A DNA stretch of 64,000 nucleotides from Symbiodinium microadriaticum (Eukaryota; Sar; Dinophyceae; Suessiales; Symbiodiniaceae). The DNA lies in contig LSRX01000259.1 of the NCBI GenBank assembly GCA_001939145.1, positions 524,270 to 588,269 of the forward strand, read 5' to 3'. The position numbers were made by a program, and so were the translations under genes. The notes under the pieces were generated by a model. It did not search any database. It saw only the letters and a list, made by a program, of their open reading frames with translations, and was not told the origin of the DNA. Positions 21,474-30,794 of the stretch are shown piece after piece; positions within the stretch are counted from its first letter, which is position 1, and the number at the start of each line of letters is the position of its first letter.

Positions 21474-24400
21474 ATGGCCAGAGCAGAGGTGCAGCCACAC
21501 TGTCGCCTCCAGGGACCCGTATGTCTGAAACCAACAGTGTTATGGGAACACTTGCTGGTTACGACATACCAGTTTCCCTTTGGGCAAGACGGTGGTTGGA
21601 TCCTTTTTGCTCTGTCCACGAGGTCTCCCTGTACAGATTTGCTTAGTGCCTTGTACAGTTGGCCGCTTTCATGTCCCGGCTCCGCGGAGGTAGCTGCAGT
21701 TTTGATGTCAGGCTCCTTTCGACACCCGAAGCACTCCTCTCCTGATTTGCAGCCACCTTTGAGTGCTCCTCGCGTGCTACTGCCTACACGCCTGTTCGAT
21801 GCCCAGTCGCAGCTGGATGTGCTGTCATGTCAGCTTTCCCAGCGTGGTCCTTCGCCTTTTCAGTCCTGCCACCGGCCTCGCTTCCATGACAACAGAGGGC
21901 GCGTAAGAAGCACATCGGTCGCTCTGACTGACACACTTCTGTCAGAAATTCCTTGGCAGCTTGATCCACCCCTTCCCCTTGGGCTTGCCATTGTCAATGA
22001 GGCATATGTCTGCGCTGTTGCTGAAACGAGGTACCAGGCTGTCGGTTTTCGACAATCGCATCCTGAAGAGGACATCACAAGAGTTGCTGCCGCTTTCGGC
22101 CTTTCTCAGCATCAGCTCATCCTTCTTTATGCCGAGCCGCCCATCCTTGACGTTTGCGTGAAAGGCCTACGGTGCACCAATGTGTGCTCTGCCATCTCTG
22201 CCAGTGACATGCCACACCTTACATACCCTGACATGCCCAACGTTTCGTTCCTCGACTGTCGCGCTCTCTTGCAGGGTTGGCACTTGCTCTTTGCAAACCC
22301 GAATACAGTCAGCTTCCAGGAATTTGAGGACTCCTTTGCTGTTTTCTGTCCTGAAGGCTGGGAGCTACACATCGAGGGGCTCCCCCTTGACACTGAGGGA
22401 TATGCCCCGAGGCCGAAGCAGATTGCCTATGCATCGTATGTCATGCAACCCAGGCCGGTCGTGCCAAGCACAGTTGAGCAGGCTGATAGTGAAGTCCCGA
22501 CCGATGATGAATCTGTTCGGGATACAGAAGGAGATGCAGACGATGACAGTCCACATCGTGCGGACCAATCGTCCGCTCCCATGCGCTCGCGCAGCCGGTC
22601 ACCGAGGGGCGCGTCTGGCCCTGACAGGCGCTCCGGGGCACGCAACAACCAAGCCATCGGGCGAGAGGCGAGTGGAACTTCTACCACTCATGGAGCAGCC
22701 AGCCCAGCTGGCCAGGCACTTCCAACCGGCCGCGCCAGGCATGCACGTCATGTACCAACACGTGCACATCATGAACACACCGAGGCTGCTGCCTCCAGCT
22801 CCGCACGGCCGCGCGTTTGGACACGTTTCTTGTTGTACGCACCCGAAACTGCGCCAGAGCTCATTGATGTCCAGATTGCCCAGGGTGCGACTGTCAACGA
22901 TGCTGTTCATGCTGTGCAATGTGCCCGCACCCGTGATGCTCGGCTCCGCTATCCGGACGTCTTTCCAAGTGAGCTCCAGCCCCTGCCCCACCTCGCTGTT
23001 GCCATTACTCTGCCAGCATGGTGCGCCAGCACTTACATCCTCCTTGACTGTACCAGGTGCAATGGGGCCCTTTTCTGCGCCCTCTCCTCACCCGCCACGA
23101 CTCGGTTGAACTTGCTAGCGATCGCGAGGTTACCGAGTGACACAGGCATCGAGGTCTTCGTGCATGATCGACCCACCAGGCTTGAGGATGGCGAGGTTAT
23201 CGATGTGCGCACTGGAATGTGTGTCAACTTTGTGCCGTCCACACACTCTCCTTTTGCTGTTGCACGTCTTGAGGACATGCTCGAGGACCCCCACTCATGG
23301 GACCTCACTGCTGATCTCCCACACGTTGAGGGTCGATGGATATATGTGCTCACTGACACGGAACCGATCCACCTTCGTCCTGACTTAGAGGGCAACCGGT
23401 CTTTTCGGGAACAGATTGCCAGCGCCCTAGAGTGCCAGCCAGAACATCTTGCGATACAACCCTCAAGGCCACGGCTCTGGGACTACTTTGACTTTGGGAT
23501 CCTTGCCCACACTGTCTCTATTGCTTCGCACGGTGTTACTGGCCCGTCCGCCGCAGAGCCTGATAGGGCCTTCTTCATACTCGACATGCGGCCCATTCTC
23601 TGTGGGGTCTCATGGGGCTTTGCACCACATGGCGCTGTCCGTGCACAGGAACTCATTGACCGCCTCCATCGCTTCTGCCCAGTCGGGCGACACACCCGCA
23701 TCTCAGGCGGGACCCCGACCCAACAAGACGGGGAACAGTATTACCTTGTCAGCAGAGGCTGTGTCCTTGTTGTCGACTTTAGCACCGATGATCCTCCCAG
23801 CAGTGAGACCGCCTCGGTTAACTTTGAATCCAGTGATGGCGAACCAGATGCCTACCCTGGTCCACCGAGAGGACCACCGAGACCACAACCGCTTGCGACA
23901 ACAGGACAAGCCCAAGCCAGTCAAGGGAGGTCTACTGGTAACGCCCCTGAGGATCCGGCTTCCCGCCCAGATCAGGGCACCTCCCGCAACTACTACAGAT
24001 CCTTTGCCGTCCCTGGCAAAGCCGGCGGCAGTGTTCTTGCACTCATTGCACTTGGTGCCGCATTTTGGGCCGTCTGTGCCATCACTTGGCTAGTCCGGGG
24101 TCCTGGCCCTGCCCCTCCTCCTGAGCTTCTGATTGCCATCACTGGCCTTTTTTGGTTCAGGTTTCGTGCTCTTGGGGTTGCGCTTTGCATAATCTCGTGT
24201 GCCACCGGGGCTGGGGCGATGCAGATCCACGGCCTCTGCCGCTCGCTCCCCACCGATACAACTTCTGCACTGCCTTTTTCTTGTGGTGGTCCTTACCTCG
24301 ACGAGAGAGGCAGACGCCCGCTTCCGACGCCGTGCAGAGCAGGCCTTGACAGGATTGCCATGCGGGCGCCCACACATGAGGACCTGATCGTTGCCACCTC

Positions 24401-24860
24401 CGATCTCCGAACTCTCCTTGAGGAAAGTGTTGCGCGGCCTGATTCCCAGGCCATGTTTCTTGCGTCCACTCTCGTCGAGACCCTTTGTGACCACTTTACT
24501 GTCCATTTTGAGGACGAACCATCGGGTCCTCTGCCTGACTTGCAGACCGCGCCCCGTCCCGTGCGACTGCAAGACCACATACCGGTTGCCAGGCAGTTTG
24601 ACCTCACAGGGGTGCAGTTGCATGTTGGCTTTGGCCCTTCGTTTTCACGAGTGAGGACTCTGCTCTCCCTGTCGGCACTGAGACCGTCACGGTCTACACA
24701 GACGGGTCCTATGATGGGACCACCAGTTCTTGGGCGTTTCATGTCGCCGGGACAAGAGGTGCAGATTTATATGCCCTTGGCTGGATCGGGGGGCGGGTCT
24801 CAGTCGACCCGAGCTGCAAAAACTACCTTGGCACCGCTTCTCACGGCGGCTCCAAGGTGA
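21474..24860 (+). CDS. LINE ORF2, N-terminal region of unknown function
   Basis: The ATG at 21474 opens about 1050 meaningful residues, up to about 24640; beyond that the frame drifts off the RNase H. No known domain is visible in the first 330 residues. An RS-type basic patch (MRSRSRSPRG, nt about 22579-22610) is followed by a globular-looking region and a Pro-rich linker. Two hydrophobic stretches come next (VLALIALGAAFWAVCAITWL, about 24030-24095; LLIAITGLFWFRFRALGVAL plus CIIS, about 24124-24205). The frame is also open 5' over ORF1, which is a shadow. Membrane segments inside a LINE protein are unusual; I cannot assign a function. Confidence 0.6.
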   Translation: MARAEVQPHCRLQGPVCLKPTVLWEHLLVTTYQFPFGQDGGWILFALSTRSPCTDLLSALYSWPLSCPGSAEVAAVLMSGSFRHPKHSSPDLQPPLSAPRVLLPTRLFDAQSQLDVLSCQLSQRGPSPFQSCHRPRFHDNRGRVRSTSVALTDTLLSEIPWQLDPPLPLGLAIVNEAYVCAVAETRYQAVGFRQSHPEEDITRVAAAFGLSQHQLILLYAEPPILDVCVKGLRCTNVCSAISASDMPHLTYPDMPNVSFLDCRALLQGWHLLFANPNTVSFQEFEDSFAVFCPEGWELHIEGLPLDTEGYAPRPKQIAYASYVMQPRPVVPSTVEQADSEVPTDDESVRDTEGDADDDSPHRADQSSAPMRSRSRSPRGASGPDRRSGARNNQAIGREASGTSTTHGAASPAGQALPTGRARHARHVPTRAHHEHTEAAASSSARPRVWTRFLLYAPETAPELIDVQIAQGATVNDAVHAVQCARTRDARLRYPDVFPSELQPLPHLAVAITLPAWCASTYILLDCTRCNGALFCALSSPATTRLNLLAIARLPSDTGIEVFVHDRPTRLEDGEVIDVRTGMCVNFVPSTHSPFAVARLEDMLEDPHSWDLTADLPHVEGRWIYVLTDTEPIHLRPDLEGNRSFREQIASALECQPEHLAIQPSRPRLWDYFDFGILAHTVSIASHGVTGPSAAEPDRAFFILDMRPILCGVSWGFAPHGAVRAQELIDRLHRFCPVGRHTRISGGTPTQQDGEQYYLVSRGCVLVVDFSTDDPPSSETASVNFESSDGEPDAYPGPPRGPPRPQPLATTGQAQASQGRSTGNAPEDPASRPDQGTSRNYYRSFAVPGKAGGSVLALIALGAAFWAVCAITWLVRGPGPAPPPELLIAITGLFWFRFRALGVALCIISCATGAGAMQIHGLCRSLPTDTTSALPFSCGGPYLDERGRRPLPTPCRAGLDRIAMRAPTHEDLIVATSDLRTLLEESVARPDSQAMFLASTLVETLCDHFTVHFEDEPSGPLPDLQTAPRPVRLQDHIPVARQFDLTGVQLHVGFGPSFSRVRTLLSLSALRPSRSTQTGPMMGPPVLGRFMSPGQEVQIYMPLAGSGGGSQSTRAAKTTLAPLLTAAPR

Positions 24861-24862
24861 GC
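24641..24862 (+). CDS. RNase H, N-terminal half, in a third frame
   Basis: Between the two long frames, a third frame encodes SEDSALPVGTETVTVYTDGS and continues YDGTTSSWAFHVAG to ASHGGSK. The TDGS Asp (24701-24703) is the first catalytic residue of the RNase H fold. The second half (Glu at 24859, Asp at 24934, Asp at 25108) is in the next frame, so the domain is complete only if reading shifts twice. Mutation, assembly error or programmed shifting could each explain this. Confidence 0.6.
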
Positions 24863-27800
24863 TCACTGCCCTGTTCTGGTGCCTCACTTGGTTGCTGCGC
24901 ATACCACCGCGTGTGTTCATCACTATTGTCTCCGACTGTACAGCCGCTCTTGGGCTCTCGAGTGGCCGTCATGGACACCACAACGGCACAGGTTTGCAAG
25001 GGGCATGCAGAGCTGTCATGCAAGCCTTGACAGCTACCACCAGGCGGCCCAGACTCCACCTGCAGCACCAGAAATCACACGTTGGGCATCCTGGCAACGA
25101 GCTTGCTGACGGTTTGGCCAAGTTCTGCAATCGCCACATCCTGCCGGACCTGTTCTGGCCTACCAACCCAATGCAGCCTTTTTTGAGAGAGGGCTGGCTC
25201 CCCTGGCTTTGGTTGTATTTAGACTCCTTTGTTCAGCCTGAGTCTTGGCCAGAGCAAATAGGAGCCTCTTTCGTTGATCGTCCTGGTCCCATGCCAGAGC
25301 TACCGACTCAGGCGGAATGCGAGCAGATGCTCGGCTTGCGGCCTCAAGATAACATCGATGACGGCTCTGAGCAGGTCTCTCTGTCGGCCCTATTCCTCAC
25401 TGTCAATGTGCAGTCCCTGCATTCAGACCGCACCACTCCAGCTGCCGAGCCAGACGCAAGGGCCGGGCTCATTCGTGAGCAACTCGCACAGCTTGGTGTG
25501 AGTGTTGCGGCTTTGCAGGAGACCCGTGCACACAGTAACGAGCTTTTTCAATCCCAGACCCATTTGAGGTTCGTTAGCTCTAGAGATGATCAGGGCTCGT
25601 ATGGGACTGAACTTTGGTTCTCAAGGAGCCATCCCTTCATCTCCCACCCCACCACACCTGTTTATTTCGAGCCTGCAGATTTCCTCGCGGTCTTTTGGGA
25701 CCCGCGAACCATCGCAGTCAGGTTTGCCAGGGGCGCTGTCCGGATTCTATTCGTTTCCATTCATGCCCCGACAAGTACGGACCCTCACCGGGAAAGATGG
25801 TGGACGAACCTCTGTCACACTGTTGAAAGGTTGCGGCAGAATGCACAGGTCGTCATCCTCGGGGATTTCAATGTCCACATTGATCGTGCATACAAGGAAC
25901 GCACCGGAGATTTGACATGGCCTTCTCAGTCTGAGCCACCACGTGCCTTCTGGAGGTTTCTCGACATTTTTGATCTATGGATCCCCAGCACGCATACCTG
26001 CTGCCATGATGGGCCTTCTGCCACTTGGCGTTCGCCCACTGGACATACGTCTTCAAGAATCGATTATGTTGCAGTGCCAACTTCGTGGCAGGTACCTGCT
26101 GGAGGCAGCCGAGTTTACCCGGAACTTGAATGGGGGCAGGCCAGAGTTGATCATTACGCTGCCCTAGTTGCCGCACAGACCTACATCAGGCTCGGGGCTC
26201 CTCGGAGCAGCAAACTTCCTCGGCTCGACACTCAAGGGATGCGAACTGCAGAGGGGGCTGCAAAAATTGCCGCCATTTGCCAAGCCCTCCCGATGCAGCC
26301 TTGGAATCTAGACGTGCATAGGCATGCTGCCAGGATTGAGAGTCATTTCAAGGCACTTCTCCCACTTGCCTTTTCCGTCACTGGAGCTCGTCAGCGCAAG
26401 CCACACCTGCTTCCTGCCACGTGGCAACTTCGTAACCAGAGGGCGTGGCTCCGCAAGCGTGTACACTCTGCCACGCAGTTTTGCCACAGTTTCTCTGTCA
26501 GGGCATTTTTCATTGCCTGGCGGACTGGTCAACCAGTCTGGACACGAGGACATAAGCTCTGGGCCCGACTGCTTCAAAGTCTGAAGTCCCTGCCAGGACA
26601 TCTTGACGACCTGCGCCGTACCAGCCCGGAACTGCGAGCCCGTATTCGGGACGATACTCGCCTGCACCTGCACGAGATCGCCATCAGGGCAGTCACCAGC
26701 CCGACCAAGGACACGGTACGCCGTCTCCGCGACCTCACTGGCCCACCACGCAGGAAGCAAAGGGGGGCCACCCCTCTTCCTGCTGTTGAGGTGACTCCCG
26801 GCAAGTTAGCTGCGACGCACCAGGAGGCCAAAGAGAAATGGATTTCCCATTTCTCTGCGATTGAGGATGGGACTGTCAAGACCGCCCAGGAAATCGTCCA
26901 TTCCTGCTATCTGCGTCAACACGACAAGGACCTTGCTTCCTACGAGGTCACCGCTGATGAAGCCCCTTGCCTTGCTGAGCTTGAGACTTCTCTGCGCGCA
27001 GCCAGTGTTGACCGCGCGTATGGCTTCGATGGCGTCCCCGGGGAAGTTGCGCGCTATGGGGCACCCTTCCTTGCCAAGGCGATTTTCCAGCTCGAACTCA
27101 AATCCGTTCTGCGTCTTGCTGAACCAGTGCAGCATAAAGGAGGGACCTTGTACTGCGTCTGGAAGCGCAAGGGACCGCGCCAGGATTGCGCCGCTTACAG
27201 AGGTATCTTGGTGTCGTCAGTCCTTGGCAAATCCCTACATAAAACCATCCGTGGGCGATGCACTGATTCTTTGGCTCTTTGCACGACCCCTCTTCAAGTT
27301 GGAGGACTCCCTTCCTTCCCTGTTTCCCTCCCTGCGCACTCCGCCCGGTTGTTCCAGTCCGCCTGCAGGGCCAAGAAGATGCCTCATTCACTCCTCTTCT
27401 TGGATCTCCAAGAGGCCTTTTACCGAATCATTCGCCCTTTGATTTCTGGTGAAAGTGTCACTACCGAAGCTGCGGCCCATATTTGTGCTGCTGCACAACT
27501 GCCTGCCGGGACTGTACATGAGCTACACGACTTCCTTGGCCAGGGGTCCCTTCTGCGACAGTCCGGGACTAGTCCCTGGGCAGCGCAGGCTGTGGAAGAG
27601 ACTCTGTGCAACACCTGGTTCAGATTCCCCAATGAGTGCGAGATTGTCGAAACGCGGTCCGGGTCTCGCCCTGGGGATTCACTTTCTGACCTTGTGTTTT
27701 CCTTCCTCTTTTCTAAGGTCCTGCACCAAGTCCGGCAGGCCCTTACTGACGCTGGCTATCTTGCCAAGGTGCCCTGCCACCCTGCCATGCAGAACGCCAT

Positions 27801-30003
27801 ATACCCTGTCTCGGAGGCCCCTACTACTGAGCTAGGGTTGTCGGATGCGACATGGATGGATGATCTCCTGCTCTTTCTGATGGCACCTGATGCGCCCACC
27901 CTCCTGCGAGCTCTTAGCTTCGGGGCTTCTTCATTGTTGGATGCGTGCCTGCAGCGGGCCCTGGTACCCAATTTAGCGCAAGGAAAGACCGAGGCTCTTG
28001 TACATCTCTGCCATAGAGGGTCGCGGACAGCACGACGCCATCTCTACGGCGACCTCGGCGGGGAACTCCCGCTCGATTGCAGACTCTGGCAGGGAGCTGT
28101 CCTGCGTACTGTGCCTACCTATCGACATCTTGGGGGCTACCTCCAGCACAACGGGGGTTTGGCCCAGGAGATCCGCTTCCGGTCTGCCCAGGCCTGGGAT
28201 GCCTTCCGTCGCCGCAAAAAGAGGCTCTTTGGATCCCCCCTTGTGCCTACCCAGGACAAATCTCTCCTGTTCGATAGTCTTGTTGCCACCGTTCTGTTCT
28301 ACGGTTCGGGAACGTGGCCCGCCATCAACGAGCGTCACCATCAGACCTTCACTTCGGTCTTACGCCAGATGGCATGTCAGATGCTCCGGCCCAGGTACAC
28401 ATGCGAGGAGGCCTGGCACCTTGGCACGTCTCAAGCTCTTGCCCTTGCAGGCATTCCCCAGGCCACAACATATTTTCATGTGTTCAGGCTACGGTATTTG
28501 TTGTCCTGCATCCGGCTTGACTCTAGGGAGATTTGGGCTCTGGCGCACTGGGAAGAAGGGTGGCTGTCTCTTGTCAGAGATTCCCTCACTTGGCTCGTCG
28601 ACATCGAGAGAGGACCCGCCACCCCGCATGATGTCAGGAGGGCGTGGCAGGACTGGAGTACTGAAGCATGCGCACATCCAGGAAGATGGAAGTCGCGCAT
28701 CAGACGCGCACTTGCCACTGCTCTCCGCCGGGAGCGCTGGACGGCCCTTACCGAGTGGCATGTCGGGCTTCTTGCTCGACAGGCTAGGCACCTCGGTGCC
28801 ACCTGCCGTGAGCCTGAGACTCCGCCGACCACAGGCAGGGAGATCTGTGCTCTTTGCAACGTCACTTTCCGAGACTTCCGTTCATGGGCAGTCCATGCAT
28901 TCAAACGCCATGGTAGGGTTGGCGAAGTTCGGCGCCTCGGGACGGGGCAGCAGTGTGCCCATTGCCTGCGACATTACGCCACTAATATCCGCTTGTGTCG
29001 GCATTTGCAACACTCCACTGTGTGCCGGAGGGCCCTGCTTGGTTCCAAATCTCGATCGACTCCTGCCCCTGGAGTTGGCAGTCGCAAGGCCCCACGCGAG
29101 GACCTCCAGTGCACACCCACCCTACAGGCTTCTGGCCCATCCTTGCAGGTGCCTTCCTTTGAGATTGAGGCGGAACTTCGACGCCCGTCTGCAGAAATCC
29201 TGCATTGTCTTGAGGTTATCGACTATGACCACGCCGGTGACCCACTGCCCGGTGAAACCCTGTGGAGCCGTCTGCGGACTGCCTTCTCATGTGTGTGTCT
29301 CCCTGCTTGCCGCCTGCACATTTCTGCGTGCGCTTGGAGTGGGATCCTCCAACAAACACCGATTGCCAGTCAGACGCCATCGCATGCATCACTTGTTGCC
29401 GCTGCCGCCTGGCTTTCCGGCACTGATCTTGTGGAGTGGTTGTCGGTTTCGCCTGATGTTCCGGCTAGAGTGCCTGCCACCCTGCGGCAGGGACCTCTCG
29501 TTTTGGCGGGCCTGCGCACATCTGAGGTACGCCTACCTCCACCAAGTCCGTGGACATCAGATCATGTCGTTGTCTTTGTTGGGGACCCTGCTAGGCAGTG
29601 GGCGGAGCGGACGCAAGGGTCTTCTCCGCCTGTGTTCTCGCACTCTGACACCTTGGGCCGTCTTGCCAACGGTACACCGGTTGACTTTCTCGACGAGCTG
29701 GATCCTCAATGTGGATTCTGCATTAGTTTGATTGGCCTCCCTGCGCCTTTCCATGCATCCTGCCCTAGCCCGAAGTCCTTCGAGACTGACTTCCTTGCCG
29801 CCCAGTTTGCATGCGATCTCACGCGACTCGTCCTCAGGTTGTGGTCTCGAGGCATTCGAGCGTGTCTGATCGCTCCCAACATGCAACGGGAGGATATCGC
29901 TTTCTTAGCGTCCCTCCCGGGCGTCCAGCGCGAGGAGCAGCAGCATGACGGAGTGCTCTGGGTTGGATCGAGCCCGAACCCTTTTTCAATGTTTCACCTT
30001 TAA
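24730..30003 (+). CDS. LINE ORF2: RNase H C-half, AP-endonuclease, RT, zinc fingers
   Basis: No ATG starts this frame; it is the continuation of ORF2. In order: RNase H C-half (GELTALFWCLTW, SDCTAALGL, HVGHPGNELADGLAK; 24857-25120); AP-type endonuclease (25390-26190) with TVNVQSL, ALQETR, VSIHAPTS, ILGDFN (25858-25872), SRIDYVAVP and VDHYAALVAA, so the catalytic residues look intact; reverse transcriptase (about 26950-28050) with LLFLDLQEAF (27391-27420), GSRPGDSLSDL (27661) and WMDD (27853-27864); two C2H2-like fingers (28852-29030; CALC...HxxxxH and CAHC...HLQHSTVC); then about 320 residues of unknown C-terminal domain to TAA. It should nick and prime on chromosomal DNA. RNase H lying before the endonuclease is unlike the usual RT-then-RNase H order. 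Confidence 0.88.
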   Translation: MGVSCRRDKRCRFICPWLDRGAGLSRPELQKLPWHRFSRRLQGELTALFWCLTWLLRIPPRVFITIVSDCTAALGLSSGRHGHHNGTGLQGACRAVMQALTATTRRPRLHLQHQKSHVGHPGNELADGLAKFCNRHILPDLFWPTNPMQPFLREGWLPWLWLYLDSFVQPESWPEQIGASFVDRPGPMPELPTQAECEQMLGLRPQDNIDDGSEQVSLSALFLTVNVQSLHSDRTTPAAEPDARAGLIREQLAQLGVSVAALQETRAHSNELFQSQTHLRFVSSRDDQGSYGTELWFSRSHPFISHPTTPVYFEPADFLAVFWDPRTIAVRFARGAVRILFVSIHAPTSTDPHRERWWTNLCHTVERLRQNAQVVILGDFNVHIDRAYKERTGDLTWPSQSEPPRAFWRFLDIFDLWIPSTHTCCHDGPSATWRSPTGHTSSRIDYVAVPTSWQVPAGGSRVYPELEWGQARVDHYAALVAAQTYIRLGAPRSSKLPRLDTQGMRTAEGAAKIAAICQALPMQPWNLDVHRHAARIESHFKALLPLAFSVTGARQRKPHLLPATWQLRNQRAWLRKRVHSATQFCHSFSVRAFFIAWRTGQPVWTRGHKLWARLLQSLKSLPGHLDDLRRTSPELRARIRDDTRLHLHEIAIRAVTSPTKDTVRRLRDLTGPPRRKQRGATPLPAVEVTPGKLAATHQEAKEKWISHFSAIEDGTVKTAQEIVHSCYLRQHDKDLASYEVTADEAPCLAELETSLRAASVDRAYGFDGVPGEVARYGAPFLAKAIFQLELKSVLRLAEPVQHKGGTLYCVWKRKGPRQDCAAYRGILVSSVLGKSLHKTIRGRCTDSLALCTTPLQVGGLPSFPVSLPAHSARLFQSACRAKKMPHSLLFLDLQEAFYRIIRPLISGESVTTEAAAHICAAAQLPAGTVHELHDFLGQGSLLRQSGTSPWAAQAVEETLCNTWFRFPNECEIVETRSGSRPGDSLSDLVFSFLFSKVLHQVRQALTDAGYLAKVPCHPAMQNAIYPVSEAPTTELGLSDATWMDDLLLFLMAPDAPTLLRALSFGASSLLDACLQRALVPNLAQGKTEALVHLCHRGSRTARRHLYGDLGGELPLDCRLWQGAVLRTVPTYRHLGGYLQHNGGLAQEIRFRSAQAWDAFRRRKKRLFGSPLVPTQDKSLLFDSLVATVLFYGSGTWPAINERHHQTFTSVLRQMACQMLRPRYTCEEAWHLGTSQALALAGIPQATTYFHVFRLRYLLSCIRLDSREIWALAHWEEGWLSLVRDSLTWLVDIERGPATPHDVRRAWQDWSTEACAHPGRWKSRIRRALATALRRERWTALTEWHVGLLARQARHLGATCREPETPPTTGREICALCNVTFRDFRSWAVHAFKRHGRVGEVRRLGTGQQCAHCLRHYATNIRLCRHLQHSTVCRRALLGSKSRSTPAPGVGSRKAPREDLQCTPTLQASGPSLQVPSFEIEAELRRPSAEILHCLEVIDYDHAGDPLPGETLWSRLRTAFSCVCLPACRLHISACAWSGILQQTPIASQTPSHASLVAAAAWLSGTDLVEWLSVSPDVPARVPATLRQGPLVLAGLRTSEVRLPPPSPWTSDHVVVFVGDPARQWAERTQGSSPPVFSHSDTLGRLANGTPVDFLDELDPQCGFCISLIGLPAPFHASCPSPKSFETDFLAAQFACDLTRLVLRLWSRGIRACLIAPNMQREDIAFLASLPGVQREEQQHDGVLWVGSSPNPFSMFHL

Positions 30004-30278
30004 TTATTGCATGTGCCAAAGGGCCGCGTCGAATCGACTCTAAGCCCGAAAGAGTGGAAAGAGTGGTGTGTGTATGTATTTGTTTATATACTAGACCAAA
30101 CAACGCTACAAAACCCGTAGCTCCAGGGGAACCGCTCTGCACCAGTTGTGCTTGACAAGTATACACTGTTTGTGTAGGGTTTAGGGCTTATAGGTCTGAC
30201 ATTTAAGCTTTCCGAGGGATTAGGGCCTGGAGTTTATGGCTTGGGGTTCAGGGTTTGAGGAGTCATACAGGCATCTAC

Positions 30279-30388
30279 CTTCCTATCAACTGTTCTATCT
30301 GGAAGTGGCGGCTCGGTTCCGGACAATCATCTGCTTTGTCGCAGCACCAAGCAAAGAGCCTCAGCTTCTCGCCACAAGGGCCGGGCTC
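30279..30388 (-). CDS. Cys-containing exon, unknown protein
   Basis: Acceptor gggtcgggagagatcag, donor GGAAG|GTAGAT. Reads EPGPCGEKLRLFAWCCDKAD then DCPEPSRHFQIEQLIG, phase 0 in and 2 out. A possible upstream exon at about 30570-30602 (VLQHGRPTVQ) joins in phase. It lies just right of the LINE and may belong to the gene whose 3' exons are at 19481-19830, but the phases do not join directly, so an exon is missing or these are two genes. Confidence 0.5.
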
Positions 30389-30725
30389 CTGATCTCTCCC
30401 GACCCTAGTATACGGTGCCACCCCATCACCACTTGACTCACTTGACTAAGCTTGGGGTGTAGGCCCTGGGGCGGCAACGAAGTATGCAACGGAGTCACGT
30501 GGATCTAACAACCTGTTGAGACGGAAAATCTGCGCGGGCTTCCACTGCCACTACTCCGCTCCCTGTTCCTGACCTGCACTGTAGGACGTCCATGCTGAAG
30601 CACGCTGAAGTCGCAGCTCTTCATGGATAGTTTTGATTATGGCAACGGAAGCCCCTTAATCCTAGACCCATGCACAGAAGCCAAATCGGCATCTGTTCTT
30701 GTCGTGACCAACACACTTGGTGTAC

Positions 30726-30794
30726 TCAGCTTAACAGCCGTTCATTGCAATGAAGTTGAACCTTCTCATGTTGATCAATTCTGGCATGGACGAA
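30726..30794 (-). CDS. candidate terminal exon, frame ambiguous
   Basis: After acceptor tgattgataaagttttcag there are two readings: SSMPELINMRRFNFIAMNGC with TAA at 30731, or FVHARIDQHEKVQLHCNER with TGA at 30726. Both look protein-like. 30800-31557 otherwise holds telomere-like tracts. Confidence 0.38.
   Translation of the reverse strand, partial: FVHARIDQHEKVQLHCNERLLS

Larger units (their letters stand above)
19948..30065 (+). mobile_element. non-LTR (LINE) retrotransposon, about 10.1 kb, with candidate 13-bp TSD
   Basis: The boundaries are set by the direct repeat gtgtgtgtatgta (19935-19947 and 30066-30078). Removing the interval would restore a continuous AT-GT-TATA microsatellite. Inside are ORF1, a long ORF2 region, RNase H, AP-endonuclease, reverse transcriptase and zinc fingers, all on the + strand. 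There is no LTR and no poly(A) tail. GC content and frame length contrast sharply with the flanks. The TSD is low-complexity, so chance or a (TG)n tail is possible. Confidence 0.75.

Noticed and set aside
22180-24093. Additional long frames inside ORF2 (22180-23109, 23449-24093, 27998-29731)
   Set aside because: Shadows of the ORF2 frame caused by GC bias; no domains, and the ORF2 frame carries the recognisable motifs.
24120-24205. Hydrophobic ORF2 segments as a viral envelope
   Set aside because: No signal peptide, cleavage site or glycoprotein pattern; they lie within a continuous LINE frame between Pro-rich linker and RNase H.
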